Below are positions 6,387 to 13,728 of a stretch of DNA of 15,817 bases, piece after piece; position 1 is the stretch's first letter; each line of letters starts with the position of its first letter. Under the pieces are notes generated by a model, which made no database searches, was not told where the DNA came from, and was given only the letters and a program-made list of their open reading frames with translations. This DNA is from Candidatus Gastranaerophilales bacterium (GTDB lineage: Bacteria; Cyanobacteriota; Vampirovibrionia; Gastranaerophilales; Gastranaerophilaceae). The position numbers and the translations under genes are program-made. The DNA lies in NCBI GenBank assembly GCA_944323095.1, contig CALURE010000024.1:1-15817 (forward strand), read 5' to 3'.

Positions 6387-7624
6387 CCTTCATTGACCGC
6401 GCTCAAATTGTTATTAAGCCAATAATTTTCTAATGACTTAAAAAAATCACTGTTAACAATAAAATAAGTCGACCCCGAGCCTGACATTACAGCATCAGGG
6501 TATAAATCTTTAATTTTTTGAAGTTCTCCATAATCGTCAATCAAAGCCCATTCAAGATCGTTTTTAAAATTGTCTCTTGAGCCGTATTTTGACTGAAAAT
6601 TTGATGATTTTTTCTGCGAAAATTTTGTGTAAGCTTCTTTTGCGCTAATTCCTAAATTTTCCGGTTTGATAAGAGAAACTTTCATATTCTCAAACGGCAG
6701 TTTTTCTAAAATTTCGCCCCTTCCTCTGGTCATCTGACGACCGCCTTCCAGACAGAAATTCAAATCAGACCCGAGCTGTGCACAAAGTTCATGCAATTTT
6801 TCATTTGATAAGTGCTGGCCGAAAATTTTATTTAATCCATATAAAGTTCCGGCAGCATCAGTGCTTCCGCCTGCCAGTCCCGCAGCAACAGGGATATTTT
6901 TATCTATATAAATTCCAATCTTATGAGGAGAAAGATTTGTATTCTCAATAAAAAGCATTGCAGCTTTATAGACAAGATTTTTTTCGTCATATGGAATTTC
7001 AGAACTGTTACCGGAAAGAATTATTTCAAAATTTTCAGCGGGTTGAATTTTGATTGTCAAATAATCATACAGACTGATAGTCTGCATAACGCTTTCGATA
7101 TTATGAAAGCCGTCATCGCGTCTGCCCGTAACTTTTAAATCCAAATTAATCTTTGCAGGACACTGAACTTTTATTTCACCCACCCAATACTCCTCTCTCC
7201 TCAAGTGAGGGGAAACGTCACCACTACCCTCCCTTAAGGGGAGGGTGGAAATCTCTGATTTCCGGGTGGGTGATTCTATACAAGTTTTTATATATTCAAT
7301 AACTCCTTCAATATTATTAAAAATTTGATTGTTCCATATTCTTATTACTTTATAGCCTTCTTTGGCTAAAAATTCATCGCGGACTTTGTCATATTCCTGA
7401 TTTTCGCTATGTTGTCCGCCGTCAAGTTCTATAATTATTTTTTTTGAACAGCATAAAAAGTCAACTACATATTTTCCAACAGGCTGCTGCCGTCTGAATT
7501 TTAAACCATTTAACCCGCTTTTTCTAAGATATAACCATAAAATTGCTTCAGCCGGCGCTGGATTATTTCTCATATTTTTTGCATTTTGTTTTTGAATTTT
7601 TGAGTGTTTAAATTTCATTTTCAC
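6362..7624 (-). CDS. ispE: IspE (4-diphosphocytidyl-2-C-methyl-D-erythritol kinase) fused in frame to an N-terminal DUF559 domain
   Basis: IspE phosphorylates CDP-methylerythritol with ATP in the MEP isoprenoid pathway. Residues ~150-420 are a full IspE/GHMP kinase: AKINLDL with K158, GHMP ATP loop PVAAGLAGGSTDAAG (245-259), LGSDLNFCLEGG with D287 (matching the catalytic Lys and Asp), RGRGE, and SGSGSTYFIV near the end. Residues 3-117 are a DUF559 endonuclease-like domain. Residues 118-150 are encoded by a ~96-bp palindromic repeat. The frame is open throughout, beginning with GTG at 7624 or ATG at 7618. IspE may be made separately from GTG 7183, which has the SD AGGAG 6 nt upstream. Two polypeptides or one fusion are both possible; the domain identities are firm. 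Confidence 0.88.
   Translation of the reverse strand: MKMKFKHSKIQKQNAKNMRNNPAPAEAILWLYLRKSGLNGLKFRRQQPVGKYVVDFLCCSKKIIIELDGGQHSENQEYDKVRDEFLAKEGYKVIRIWNNQIFNNIEGVIEYIKTCIESPTRKSEISTLPLREGSGDVSPHLRREEYWVGEIKVQCPAKINLDLKVTGRRDDGFHNIESVMQTISLYDYLTIKIQPAENFEIILSGNSSEIPYDEKNLVYKAAMLFIENTNLSPHKIGIYIDKNIPVAAGLAGGSTDAAGTLYGLNKIFGQHLSNEKLHELCAQLGSDLNFCLEGGRQMTRGRGEILEKLPFENMKVSLIKPENLGISAKEAYTKFSQKKSSNFQSKYGSRDNFKNDLEWALIDDYGELQKIKDLYPDAVMSGSGSTYFIVNSDFFKSLENYWLNNNLSAVNEGIKKIPLD
7177..7272. repeat. Palindromic repeat family A, full copy inside the DUF559-IspE ORF
   Basis: The copy is bounded by CACCCACCC (7177-7185) and GGGTGGGTG (7264-7272). Internal hairpins are ACCCTCCC/GGGAGGGT (7226-7233, 7239-7246) and GGAAATC/GATTTCC (7247-7253, 7257-7263). 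It is translated on the minus strand as SPTRKSEISTLPLREGSGDV and onward, without a stop. The same element, in the same orientation, lies at 7699-7795. Confidence 0.85.
7181..7196 (-). promoter_or_regulatory. Internal ribosome binding site and GTG start for stand-alone IspE
   Basis: On the minus strand AGAGGAG (7196-7190) is followed by TATTGG and an in-frame GTG (7183-7181). Translation from here gives VGEIKVQCPAKIN, the normal N-terminal border of IspE. Both the GTG and part of the SD belong to the palindromic repeat. Confidence 0.6.
7274..7618 (-). other. DUF559 (Vsr-like PD-(D/E)XK endonuclease) domain, N-terminal part of the fused ORF
   Basis: This is the complete ~115-residue DUF559 core: PAEAILWLYLRKSGLNGLKF, RRQQPVGKYVVDF with D55, IIIELDGGQH (63-72, acidic E66 and D68, and H72), and GYKVIRIWNNQI followed by an IEGVIEYI helix. 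DUF559 belongs to the restriction-endonuclease-like superfamily near very-short-patch-repair nucleases; its biological role is not established. The likely start is ATG 7618, preceded by purine-rich repeat sequence (AAGGGG, GGTGGG) that could act as SD. It sits between ksgA and ispE, flanked on both sides by family A copies in direct orientation, which suggests arrival as a cassette. There is no stop before ispE. Confidence 0.85.
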
Positions 7625-7665
7625 CCACCCCTTAATCCCCTCCCCTCAAGGGAGGGGAAACGGTA
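7622..7665. repeat. Palindromic repeat family A, left-half copy
   Basis: It starts CACCCACCCC and forms a 9-bp stem TCCCCTCCC (7636-7644) / GGGAGGGGA (7650-7658) with loop CTCAA, ending in AAACGGTAT. It matches the left half of the full copies. It lies directly upstream of the DUF559 ATG and downstream of ksgA. Between it and the next copy is a perfect 12-bp palindrome, TTTTACGTAAAA (7676-7687). Confidence 0.8.
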
Positions 7666-7698
7666 TTTTTATTTATTTTACGTAAAACTTTCATAAAA

Positions 7699-7795
7699 CA
7701 CCCACTCCCTTAATCCTCTTGCTTCGACTCAGGGGAAGCGGTATCACTACCCTCCCTTGAGGGGAGGGTGGAAATCTCCGATTTCCGGGTGGGTG
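7699..7795. repeat. Palindromic repeat family A, full copy forming the ksgA 3' end
   Basis: The copy is bounded by CACCCAC (7699-7705) and GGGTGGGTG (7787-7795). The stems ACCCTCCC/GGGAGGGT (7749-7756, 7762-7769) and GGAAATC/GATTTCC (7770-7776, 7780-7786) are preserved, while the left-half stem is eroded. Most of it is translated as the last 28 residues of KsgA, in the same phase as the copy in the DUF559-IspE ORF. Confidence 0.85.
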
Positions 7796-8630
7796 AAATA
7801 TCCAGCAATTCTTCTGATAATCGCCCGAACATTTCTATCGAAAGTTTTTCTCCGCGCACATTTTCACCAAGCTCTAGTTTAACCAGCGCATTTTGTATTT
7901 TTTCTTTTGGAAAACCTGCAGATAAAAGGCAATTCTTAATATTTTTTCTTCTCTGCGAAAATCCTGCCTTGACGGTTTTCCTGAAATGTGTGTAATCTGC
8001 TAAATCAAGAAGCGGTTTTTCTCTTACCTTTAACTTTACAAGGGCAGAATTAACTTTCGGTGCAGGATAAAATGACCGTCTGCCGACAAGTTTCATTATT
8101 TTTACATCAGCCCAGAACTGTGATAAAATTGTCAAAAGTCCGTATTGTTTGCCTGATGAATTTTCATCTGCCGCCATTCTTCTTGCAACTTCTTCCTGAA
8201 CCATAAGGAGAATATCAGTTATCTTATTTCTGTTTTTGTTATTCAAATCATCAACTTCCCCCAGAAGATGAGCAATAATAGGGCTTGTAATATAATAAGG
8301 TATATTTGCAACAACCTTGACTTTTCCATCACAAAGTTCCGACAAATCCTGTTTCAGGATATCATTATGAATAATTGTAAGATTTGGCGCATCAAGCTTG
8401 TTAAGCTCCTTAATTGCTTCTTCATCCAGCTCAATTGCAATAACCCTTTTAGCATACTTAACGAGCTGTTCTGTTACAAAACCCACCCCCGGGCCTATTT
8501 CAATTATCGTATCATCAGGCTTGATATCCGCAAAATCAATTATATCGGAAATCGTCTGCCCGTCTATCAAAAAATTCTGGCCGAGTCTTTTTTTTGTTCT
8601 AAAATATTTTGCCCGTTCGTAGTAGTTCAT
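7710..8630 (-). CDS. ksgA: 16S rRNA dimethyladenosine transferase RsmA/KsgA with repeat-encoded C-terminal tail
   Basis: KsgA dimethylates two adjacent adenosines in helix 45 of 16S rRNA using S-adenosylmethionine, late in 30S assembly. Recognisable motifs are RLGQNFLID (15-23), SAM motif I IEIGPGVGFVTEQL (43-56), catalytic NIPYYITSP (109-117), and MVQEEVARRM. I start at ATG 8630 (MNYYERAKYF): the frame stays open to 8735 but the extra residues do not fit the family. The normal C-terminus ends near RLSEELLDI; a further 28 residues (SPTRKSEISTLPSREGS and onward) come from repeat family A, giving 306 residues instead of ~275. It is divergent from gshA with 90 nt between start codons. In many bacteria ksgA and ispE are neighbours, which fits this locus. 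Confidence 0.93.
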   Translation of the reverse strand: MNYYERAKYFRTKKRLGQNFLIDGQTISDIIDFADIKPDDTIIEIGPGVGFVTEQLVKYAKRVIAIELDEEAIKELNKLDAPNLTIIHNDILKQDLSELCDGKVKVVANIPYYITSPIIAHLLGEVDDLNNKNRNKITDILLMVQEEVARRMAADENSSGKQYGLLTILSQFWADVKIMKLVGRRSFYPAPKVNSALVKLKVREKPLLDLADYTHFRKTVKAGFSQRRKNIKNCLLSAGFPKEKIQNALVKLELGENVRGEKLSIEMFGRLSEELLDISPTRKSEISTLPSREGSDTASPESKQED

Positions 8631-8637
8631 CTTACCT

Positions 8638-8649
8638 ATAATAATACCA
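8638..8649 (-). promoter_or_regulatory. ksgA -10 region adjacent to the start codon
   Basis: On the minus strand TGGTATTAT (8649-8641) is an extended -10 ending 10 nt before ATG 8630. An overlapping TATTAT (8643-8638) ends 7 nt before it. Either predicts a leader of 0-4 nt. The only SD-like triplet, AGG, would lie in or outside that leader. Confidence 0.45.
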
Positions 8650-8695
8650 CACACAGGTAAATGTTTTAAAAAAAGTTTTTTGCTAATTTTGTGGA

Positions 8696-8715
8696 TGATA
8701 TAATTGGATAGGGGG
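8696..8715 (+). promoter_or_regulatory. gshA extended -10 and ribosome binding site
   Basis: TGATATAAT (8696-8704) is an extended -10. AGGGGG (8710-8715) lies 5 nt before the GTG start at 8721 and supports that non-ATG start. The leader would be about 10 nt. The opposite strand of the same 90-nt gap carries the ksgA promoter. Confidence 0.6.
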
Positions 8716-8720
8716 TAAAT

Positions 8721-10055
8721 GTGACAAAAATTCAAACGCAGGAAAAATTAGACAAAAAAGAAATTTTAAAGTTGTTCAAATCCGGATGCAAATCGTGTGA
8801 ACAGCAAAAAATCGGTATAGAATACGAAAGGCTTCCGATTTTTTCTGTAACTTCAAAAGCTGCCGATTATTCATCAGAATTCGGAGTATGTAATTTTTTA
8901 AGGAATTTCGCAAAGGAAGAAAACTGGGATTACATAACCGATGATTACAATATAATAGGTCTTAAGCAGGGGCACGACACGGTTACGCTTGAACCCGGAT
9001 GCCAGATTGAACTGAGTTTGAAACCCGAAAAAACAATTGATGAACTCAAAAAAAGAATTGATGAACTTGATAAACAAATGAAGCCTATTCTCGATAAATC
9101 AGGCATATCCCTTTTAAACTACGGCGTTTCGCCGCTATCCACACACAAATCAATCAGTCTTATTCCTAAAAAAAGATATCATTTAATGGCAAAATATCTC
9201 TGGGGAATTTTATCAGATGTTATGATGAGAGAAACTGCCGGAATTCAGTGCTGTATAGATTTCGAAAGCGAAGAAGATGCCATGGACAAATTCCGTATCG
9301 CAAACAAACTCGCCCCTTTTATGACTGCAATGTTTGCAAATTCTCCGATAAGAGGCGGAGTTGAAACAGGTTATAAGAGTTTCCGCGCACTGAGCTGGCT
9401 CAATACAGATAATGACAGATGCGGATTTGTAGGACAGATTGATGACAAATTTTCTTTTGAAGAATATATTGATTATGTTCTTCAATCTCCAATGATATTT
9501 ATAAACCGCGAATCCGGCACAATTCCTGTTAACGGAAAAATTAATTTTTCCGAATTTATTGAAAACGGATTTGAAGATTTCACAGCTAATCTGGATGATT
9601 TTAAACTCCACGCTAATCTTTATTTTCCCGAAGTGCGTCTGCGAAATTTTGTTGAAATACGAAATCATGACTGCAGCGGCAAAGGATTGCAATACGCAAT
9701 TCTTGCAATATACAAGGGAATTTTATACAGTCATTCGGCAATGAAAGAAGTGGAAGAATTACTAAAACCCTTTGAATACCGCGATTTTTCAGAACTTCGC
9801 TACAATGTCCCGAAAAGTGCCCTGAATACAAAATTTGGACAATACTTTGTAAAAGATATAGCAAAAGAAATTTTGTATATAGCAGAAAAATCTCTGATAG
9901 AAATGGATACAGGTGAAGAAAAATACCTTGATGCAATAAAAGAATATACCTTGAACGGTATAACACCTGCAGACGTGATTATCCGCAACTGGAACGGACT
10001 GTGGAATAAAGACATAAAAAAATTAATAAAATTTGTTAACAATAAAAGAGGGTAA
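8721..10055 (+). CDS. gshA: Glutamate-cysteine ligase (GCS2/plant-cyanobacterial type)
   Basis: The enzyme joins glutamate and cysteine with ATP to form gamma-glutamylcysteine, the first step of glutathione synthesis. Conserved blocks of the GCS2 family are visible: GIEYERLPI (32-40, the usual GxExE metal/ATP region), VTLEPGCQIELS (88-99), KKRYHLMAKYLWG (150-162), MMRETAGIQCCIDFESEEDA (168-187) and FANSPIRGGVETGYKSFRALSWLNTDNDRCG. At 444 residues it has about the usual length. It starts with GTG, supported by the strong SD AGGGGG. No gshB (glutathione synthetase) is in the window, so whether the cell completes glutathione cannot be seen. It converges on the lipoprotein gene with 14 nt between stops and no evident terminator. 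Confidence 0.9.
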   Translation: MTKIQTQEKLDKKEILKLFKSGCKSCEQQKIGIEYERLPIFSVTSKAADYSSEFGVCNFLRNFAKEENWDYITDDYNIIGLKQGHDTVTLEPGCQIELSLKPEKTIDELKKRIDELDKQMKPILDKSGISLLNYGVSPLSTHKSISLIPKKRYHLMAKYLWGILSDVMMRETAGIQCCIDFESEEDAMDKFRIANKLAPFMTAMFANSPIRGGVETGYKSFRALSWLNTDNDRCGFVGQIDDKFSFEEYIDYVLQSPMIFINRESGTIPVNGKINFSEFIENGFEDFTANLDDFKLHANLYFPEVRLRNFVEIRNHDCSGKGLQYAILAIYKGILYSHSAMKEVEELLKPFEYRDFSELRYNVPKSALNTKFGQYFVKDIAKEILYIAEKSLIEMDTGEEKYLDAIKEYTLNGITPADVIIRNWNGLWNKDIKKLIKFVNNKRG

Positions 10056-10069
10056 AAGACGGAGTATTT

Positions 10070-10483
10070 TTATTTTGCAACATAAAATTCCGCCGAGGCA
10101 AATATTTTGTGCGGATTGTCTTTTGAATAAACACGCATAAAATAATAACCCCCCTCATTTAATACAAAATAATCAGTAAAATAATTTATTTCCTCATCTT
10201 TTAATCTTATATCTCTTGTCTGAATTAATTTATACCCGAGCTGACCGTAGTCATTGTCTTTTTTAATAATCTGAATATATAAATATCTGGATTCAACCTT
10301 TTCAGGCATAACTATAAGATAATAAATCCGATTGCCCTTTTCAAAAACGGTTGATGTATCATATATTGTTTTTTCGTTGATAGGATTTTTATTAAATAAT
10401 ATCCCTGCTTTTTCTCTTGAACATCCTGCAGTAAAAAACAGCAGAATTAAAGTTATCCAAATTAATAATTTATTTCTTTTCAT
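10070..10483 (-). CDS. Small predicted lipoprotein, function unknown
   Basis: The protein has 137 residues starting MKRNKLLIWITLILLFFTAGC, a typical lipoprotein signal peptide with lipobox FTAGC and Cys21 as the acylated residue. The mature part (~115 residues) is rich in Tyr and beta-prone, with no family I recognise. The ATG at 10483 is preferred over the open frame to 10531 because the signal peptide begins exactly there. It overlaps the end of the TPR gene by 14 nt, so the two are probably translationally coupled and may act together in the envelope. Confidence 0.75.
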   Translation of the reverse strand: MKRNKLLIWITLILLFFTAGCSREKAGILFNKNPINEKTIYDTSTVFEKGNRIYYLIVMPEKVESRYLYIQIIKKDNDYGQLGYKLIQTRDIRLKDEEINYFTDYFVLNEGGYYFMRVYSKDNPHKIFASAEFYVAK

Positions 10484-12509
10484 TTTCCAGAACTTTAATC
10501 TTTTCACGGACAACTTTTGCGACAGCTTCATCTTTATTCTGGGTTAAAAATATTTTATAATTATTCAAAGCTTCTTTTTCATTGCCGTCCTGCTCATAAG
10601 CAATTCCTAAAGCGTAATAAGCATAACTGTAATTGGGATTTAATGAAATAACACGGTGAAAACATTCTTTTGCTTTGCCGTTGTTATTTTCATTTGCGTA
10701 AACAAGCCCGAGATTAAACCAGCCGTCTGAATAATTCGGATTTACGACTATTGATTTTTTGTAAAAATCGAGAGCGTTTTTGTTGTCGTCTTTAAGCTTG
10801 TAAATATTACCGATTTTCAAAAGAGTAACTTCATCGGATGGATTAAGTTTTAAAGCATCCTGATAATTTGTTATTGAAACATCATAATTTTGTTTTTTGT
10901 AATTTTCATCTCCGAGTGAAATCAATTTTTTATTCTGCTCAAGGTTATTTTCTTCTTCTGGTGTCTCCATTGATAACACAACATCTTTTATTTCAGAATT
11001 ATCTTCACCGGAAGCAATCTGTATATCAGCAGGTTTGTTGGTGGCAGATATAAATTCCGCAAATTCATTACTGTATTCAGTTTTGTCAGGAGCCATAGAA
11101 ATTGCCTTTTCAAAATATTTTGCGGCTTTATCATTCTGGCCGCATTCCCTGTAAGCCTTTGCCAGAGTAAAATATACAAAACTGTCTTTTGTACCGGATT
11201 CAACAGCACGTTCAAAAGTTTCAACAGCAAGAGAGTAATTATGCTCCTGATAATATTTTTCTCCCTGTGCTGCAAGTGCGGCTGTCAAATTGTCTTTCAC
11301 GGCAGAACTGTCTTTTTGTTTCAAAAGTTCTGTATATAAAACAATTGCCTCCGGATAATTTTCCATAGCATGAAGCACAGATGACTTATTAAATAAGGTA
11401 TCATAATCATTCTTTTTCACAAGAAGAACTTCATCATAATATTTCAATGCATTAGGATAATCTTTTTTCAGGTGGTAGCACTCAGCCAGATCTTCAACAA
11501 GTTCAATATCTCTGTTTGTTTTTTCAAGCTCAAGAGCTTTTTCAAAATTTGCAATTGTGTTATCAATCTGATTTAATCTTTTGTAAACAATTCCGATATT
11601 CTTATAACCGCGCGCATCATCAGGATAATTTTGAATATAAATTTTGTAACTTTCGACAGCTGCATCATCCTTGCCCATTTCAGCCAGAAGATTACCGTAA
11701 TCCAGACGTATTGAATGCAGAGCCGGCTGCTGTCTGAATACTATATCGTATTGTGCAAGAGCCAGATCATTTTTATTAAGCTCCTGATAAGATAATGCAA
11801 GACTAATATGAGCTGATATATTATCAGGGTCAGCTTCAACAGCTTTTTCCAAAAAACCGGCGGCTTTTGAATAATCTTTTATTTCAAACAATGACTGCCC
11901 GTAATTGAAAAAATCTTTAAATGCGGAAGGATTTCTGGCATAAAGACTTTCATACTCATTTACCGCACTTTCATAATTGCCGTTATTCATATATGAATTT
12001 GCAAGATTTTCACGCGCCTCACGGTGGAGTGAGTAAGTAGATAAAAACTTATTGTAATTTTCAATAGCTGATTTGTAATCCCTGAGCTGATATTGAACAT
12101 TAGCAACATTCAAGTAATTGTAAAGGTATTCCGGACACATCTCAAGCACTTTGTTATAAGCATTTAACGCTTCAATATATTTACCCTGATTTTCGTAAAT
12201 GCTCCCTATGCTAATATAGATGTAGCCATCCGCAGGTTTAAGCTTTGCGACTTTGTCATAAGTTTCGAGAGCTTTTTCATACTCTCCCATTTCGCTGTAA
12301 ACACCCGCGAGTTTTGTGTAAATCATAACATCATTATTAGCTAAATTCAGAGCCTGCAGTAATTTATCAACAGCAGTTTTGTAATCCTCTTTATATTCAG
12401 CAGTACATGCCTGCTGGTATAAAGAATTTGCCTCGGGAGACATAGAATAACCGCAATTGCCCGAAAACATTAAAACTAATAACACTGAAAATAATAATTT
12501 TTTATTCAT
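10470..12509 (-). CDS. Secreted or periplasmic TPR-repeat protein
   Basis: The protein has 679 residues. A signal peptide (about 1-22, hydrophobic LLFSVLLVLMFSG) is followed by roughly 17 tetratricopeptide repeats of 34-38 residues, each with the usual small residues and a xAxxxYxKxLxxxP ending. Thirteen repeats run consecutively; a non-repeat acidic linker (IASGEDNSEIKDVVLSMETP) precedes the last four. TPR arrays are scaffolds for protein contacts, so partners cannot be named. NCG before the mature part is not a good lipobox, so SPase I cleavage near GYS|MSP is more likely. The SD GGGGAG lies 5-6 nt before the ATG. It is 36 nt downstream of the methyltransferase gene but has its own -10, and it forms an operon with the overlapping lipoprotein gene. 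Confidence 0.88.
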   Translation of the reverse strand: MNKKLLFSVLLVLMFSGNCGYSMSPEANSLYQQACTAEYKEDYKTAVDKLLQALNLANNDVMIYTKLAGVYSEMGEYEKALETYDKVAKLKPADGYIYISIGSIYENQGKYIEALNAYNKVLEMCPEYLYNYLNVANVQYQLRDYKSAIENYNKFLSTYSLHREARENLANSYMNNGNYESAVNEYESLYARNPSAFKDFFNYGQSLFEIKDYSKAAGFLEKAVEADPDNISAHISLALSYQELNKNDLALAQYDIVFRQQPALHSIRLDYGNLLAEMGKDDAAVESYKIYIQNYPDDARGYKNIGIVYKRLNQIDNTIANFEKALELEKTNRDIELVEDLAECYHLKKDYPNALKYYDEVLLVKKNDYDTLFNKSSVLHAMENYPEAIVLYTELLKQKDSSAVKDNLTAALAAQGEKYYQEHNYSLAVETFERAVESGTKDSFVYFTLAKAYRECGQNDKAAKYFEKAISMAPDKTEYSNEFAEFISATNKPADIQIASGEDNSEIKDVVLSMETPEEENNLEQNKKLISLGDENYKKQNYDVSITNYQDALKLNPSDEVTLLKIGNIYKLKDDNKNALDFYKKSIVVNPNYSDGWFNLGLVYANENNNGKAKECFHRVISLNPNYSYAYYALGIAYEQDGNEKEALNNYKIFLTQNKDEAVAKVVREKIKVLENEKK

Positions 12510-12532
12510 ATATGCTCCCCTTTAATATACAT

Positions 12533-12538
12533 ATTATA
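12533..12538 (-). promoter_or_regulatory. -10 box of the TPR-lipoprotein operon
   Basis: On the minus strand a perfect TATAAT precedes GGGGAG (SD) and the ATG at 12509. The predicted leader is about 17 nt. No good -35 was identified. Confidence 0.45.
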
Positions 12539-12545
12539 TCAAAAA

Positions 12546-13460
12546 TTATATTTGTGTAAAGCTGTGAGAATAAACTTCGTTATTTAACAAAACATTCGCT
12601 GCTTTAACTATCAGCGACTGTTCGTTTGATTTAACATTATAATTAATATTTTCAAGAGTGTCAAAATCACGTATCATGCCTGCAAGGTTGATATATAATT
12701 CATCAATTTCAGATTTCGGAGAAGCATTTTCGAGCATTTTTAACATTTCAACAAGCCTCAAATCCGCAGCATCAATTATAGCAGCATCAAGTCCGGCGCC
12801 AAAAGCCATACAGGCAAAAACCCTGTTAATCAACGGTCTTATTTCTTTAGGACAGCCGTTGGAAATATTTGAAAGCCCGATGACGGTTTTAACAGGCGGA
12901 TCAAAACTTTCCTTTATCATTTTTATTGTGTTTAAAGCTTCTACCCCCTGTGACTGATCAACACAAACAGGTAAAATTAAAGGGTCGAAAAAAATCTTGT
13001 GGTTATCTATACCTTTTTCAATACATTTTTCATAAATTTCAAACGCAATTTCAAGTCTGCCGTCAGATGTCTTTGGAATTCCGAATTCTTTGGAAAGAGT
13101 GAGCGCGATTAAGTTGCTGTCATACTCAACAGCAAAATCGGTCATTTTTTCAAGACGTTCGTTATCATTTGAGGTGCTGTTTATAAATGTTTTTCCGCTG
13201 AATGCCTCCAGACCTTTTTTCATCTCAATTGAATTTGTTGTATCAAAAGAAATTCCGGCATTTGACTCTTTCATAACTATATTAGAAAGCCACGCAAGAA
13301 TGCCTTCGAGATTATTTTTGGCAGGTCCGACATTTAAATCAATATAATCCATATCACGTTGAAGCCGAACCAATCCGGAAATAAATGCTTCATCTCTGCT
13401 CACAAGAGCCGCGCGGATTTGTTTTGAGATTACATGAATATTTTCACCTATTAAAATCAT
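12546..13460 (-). CDS. AcsE-like methyltetrahydrofolate methyltransferase (pterin-binding family)
   Basis: The protein matches the pterin-binding TIM barrel of methyltetrahydrofolate:corrinoid/iron-sulfur protein methyltransferases, which move the methyl of CH3-H4folate to a corrinoid protein. It opens with GENIHVISKQIRAAL and shows YIDLNVGPA (39-47). Residues D73 (SFDTTN), N94 (INSTS), D159 (FFDPLILPV) and N198 (GLSNIS) sit at the positions that bind the pterin or folate in the Moorella enzyme, nearly at the same numbering. At 304 residues it is somewhat longer than the usual ~262, mainly at the C-terminus. No acsC/acsD or CODH/ACS gene is adjacent, so its methyl acceptor is unknown. A dihydropteroate synthase is less likely given the DxNxGPA and DPLILP motifs. 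Confidence 0.85.
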   Translation of the reverse strand: MILIGENIHVISKQIRAALVSRDEAFISGLVRLQRDMDYIDLNVGPAKNNLEGILAWLSNIVMKESNAGISFDTTNSIEMKKGLEAFSGKTFINSTSNDNERLEKMTDFAVEYDSNLIALTLSKEFGIPKTSDGRLEIAFEIYEKCIEKGIDNHKIFFDPLILPVCVDQSQGVEALNTIKMIKESFDPPVKTVIGLSNISNGCPKEIRPLINRVFACMAFGAGLDAAIIDAADLRLVEMLKMLENASPKSEIDELYINLAGMIRDFDTLENINYNVKSNEQSLIVKAANVLLNNEVYSHSFTQI

Positions 13461-13466
13461 ATATTT

Positions 13467-13475
13467 ATCTTAGCA
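13467..13475 (-). promoter_or_regulatory. Extended -10 box 6 nt before the AcsE-like ATG
   Basis: On the minus strand TGCTAAGAT is followed by AAATAT and the ATG at 13460. There is no SD. The layout is the same as for rimI and predicts a leaderless transcript. Confidence 0.5.
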
Positions 13476-13609
13476 TAAAAAATTTATACATAAAGATTAG
13501 CCGGCTGTCTATTGAAAATCAAGGAAAACACAAGTAATATTAATTTGTCAAATCTGTATCCAAAATTCTTAACAAAATTTTACATCGTCTTTTTCAAAAC
13601 ACAGCGCCG

Positions 13610-13628
13610 ATCTTGATGTAATCAAGAT
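13610..13628. promoter_or_regulatory. Perfect 8-3-8 inverted repeat, possible operator
   Basis: ATCTTGAT (13610-13617) and ATCAAGAT (13621-13628) are separated by GTA. It lies 33 bp upstream of the -10 of the 53-aa gene and about 150 bp upstream of the divergent methyltransferase start. No T-run follows, which argues against a terminator. A repressor or activator site for the small gene is the simplest reading. Confidence 0.4.
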
Positions 13629-13658
13629 TTCATGACACTAGAAAAAGTTGTCAAGATA

Positions 13659-13667
13659 TGTTATAAT
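13659..13667 (+). promoter_or_regulatory. Extended -10 promoter of the 53-aa gene
   Basis: TGTTATAAT is a consensus extended -10. Transcription would begin near 13674, giving a ~55-nt leader to the ATG at 13729. The predicted first transcribed bases are ATG AAT TAA, a two-codon mini-ORF. Confidence 0.55.
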
Positions 13668-13728
13668 TTGAACATGAATTAATGAATTATATATGGGGTC
13701 ACTAATGGAAATCAAAAAGGAGAATGCT

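Noticed and set aside
8631..8735. 35-residue N-terminal extension of KsgA
   Set aside because: The KsgA family begins near MNYYERAKYF. The extension overlaps both promoters of the divergent gap and carries no family similarity.
9213..9692. 159-residue minus-strand ORF
   Set aside because: It lies wholly antisense within gshA, whose motifs fix the coding strand.
10988..11275. 95-residue minus-strand ORF in another frame of the TPR gene
   Set aside because: It is an overlapping frame inside an unambiguous TPR array and has no own signal.
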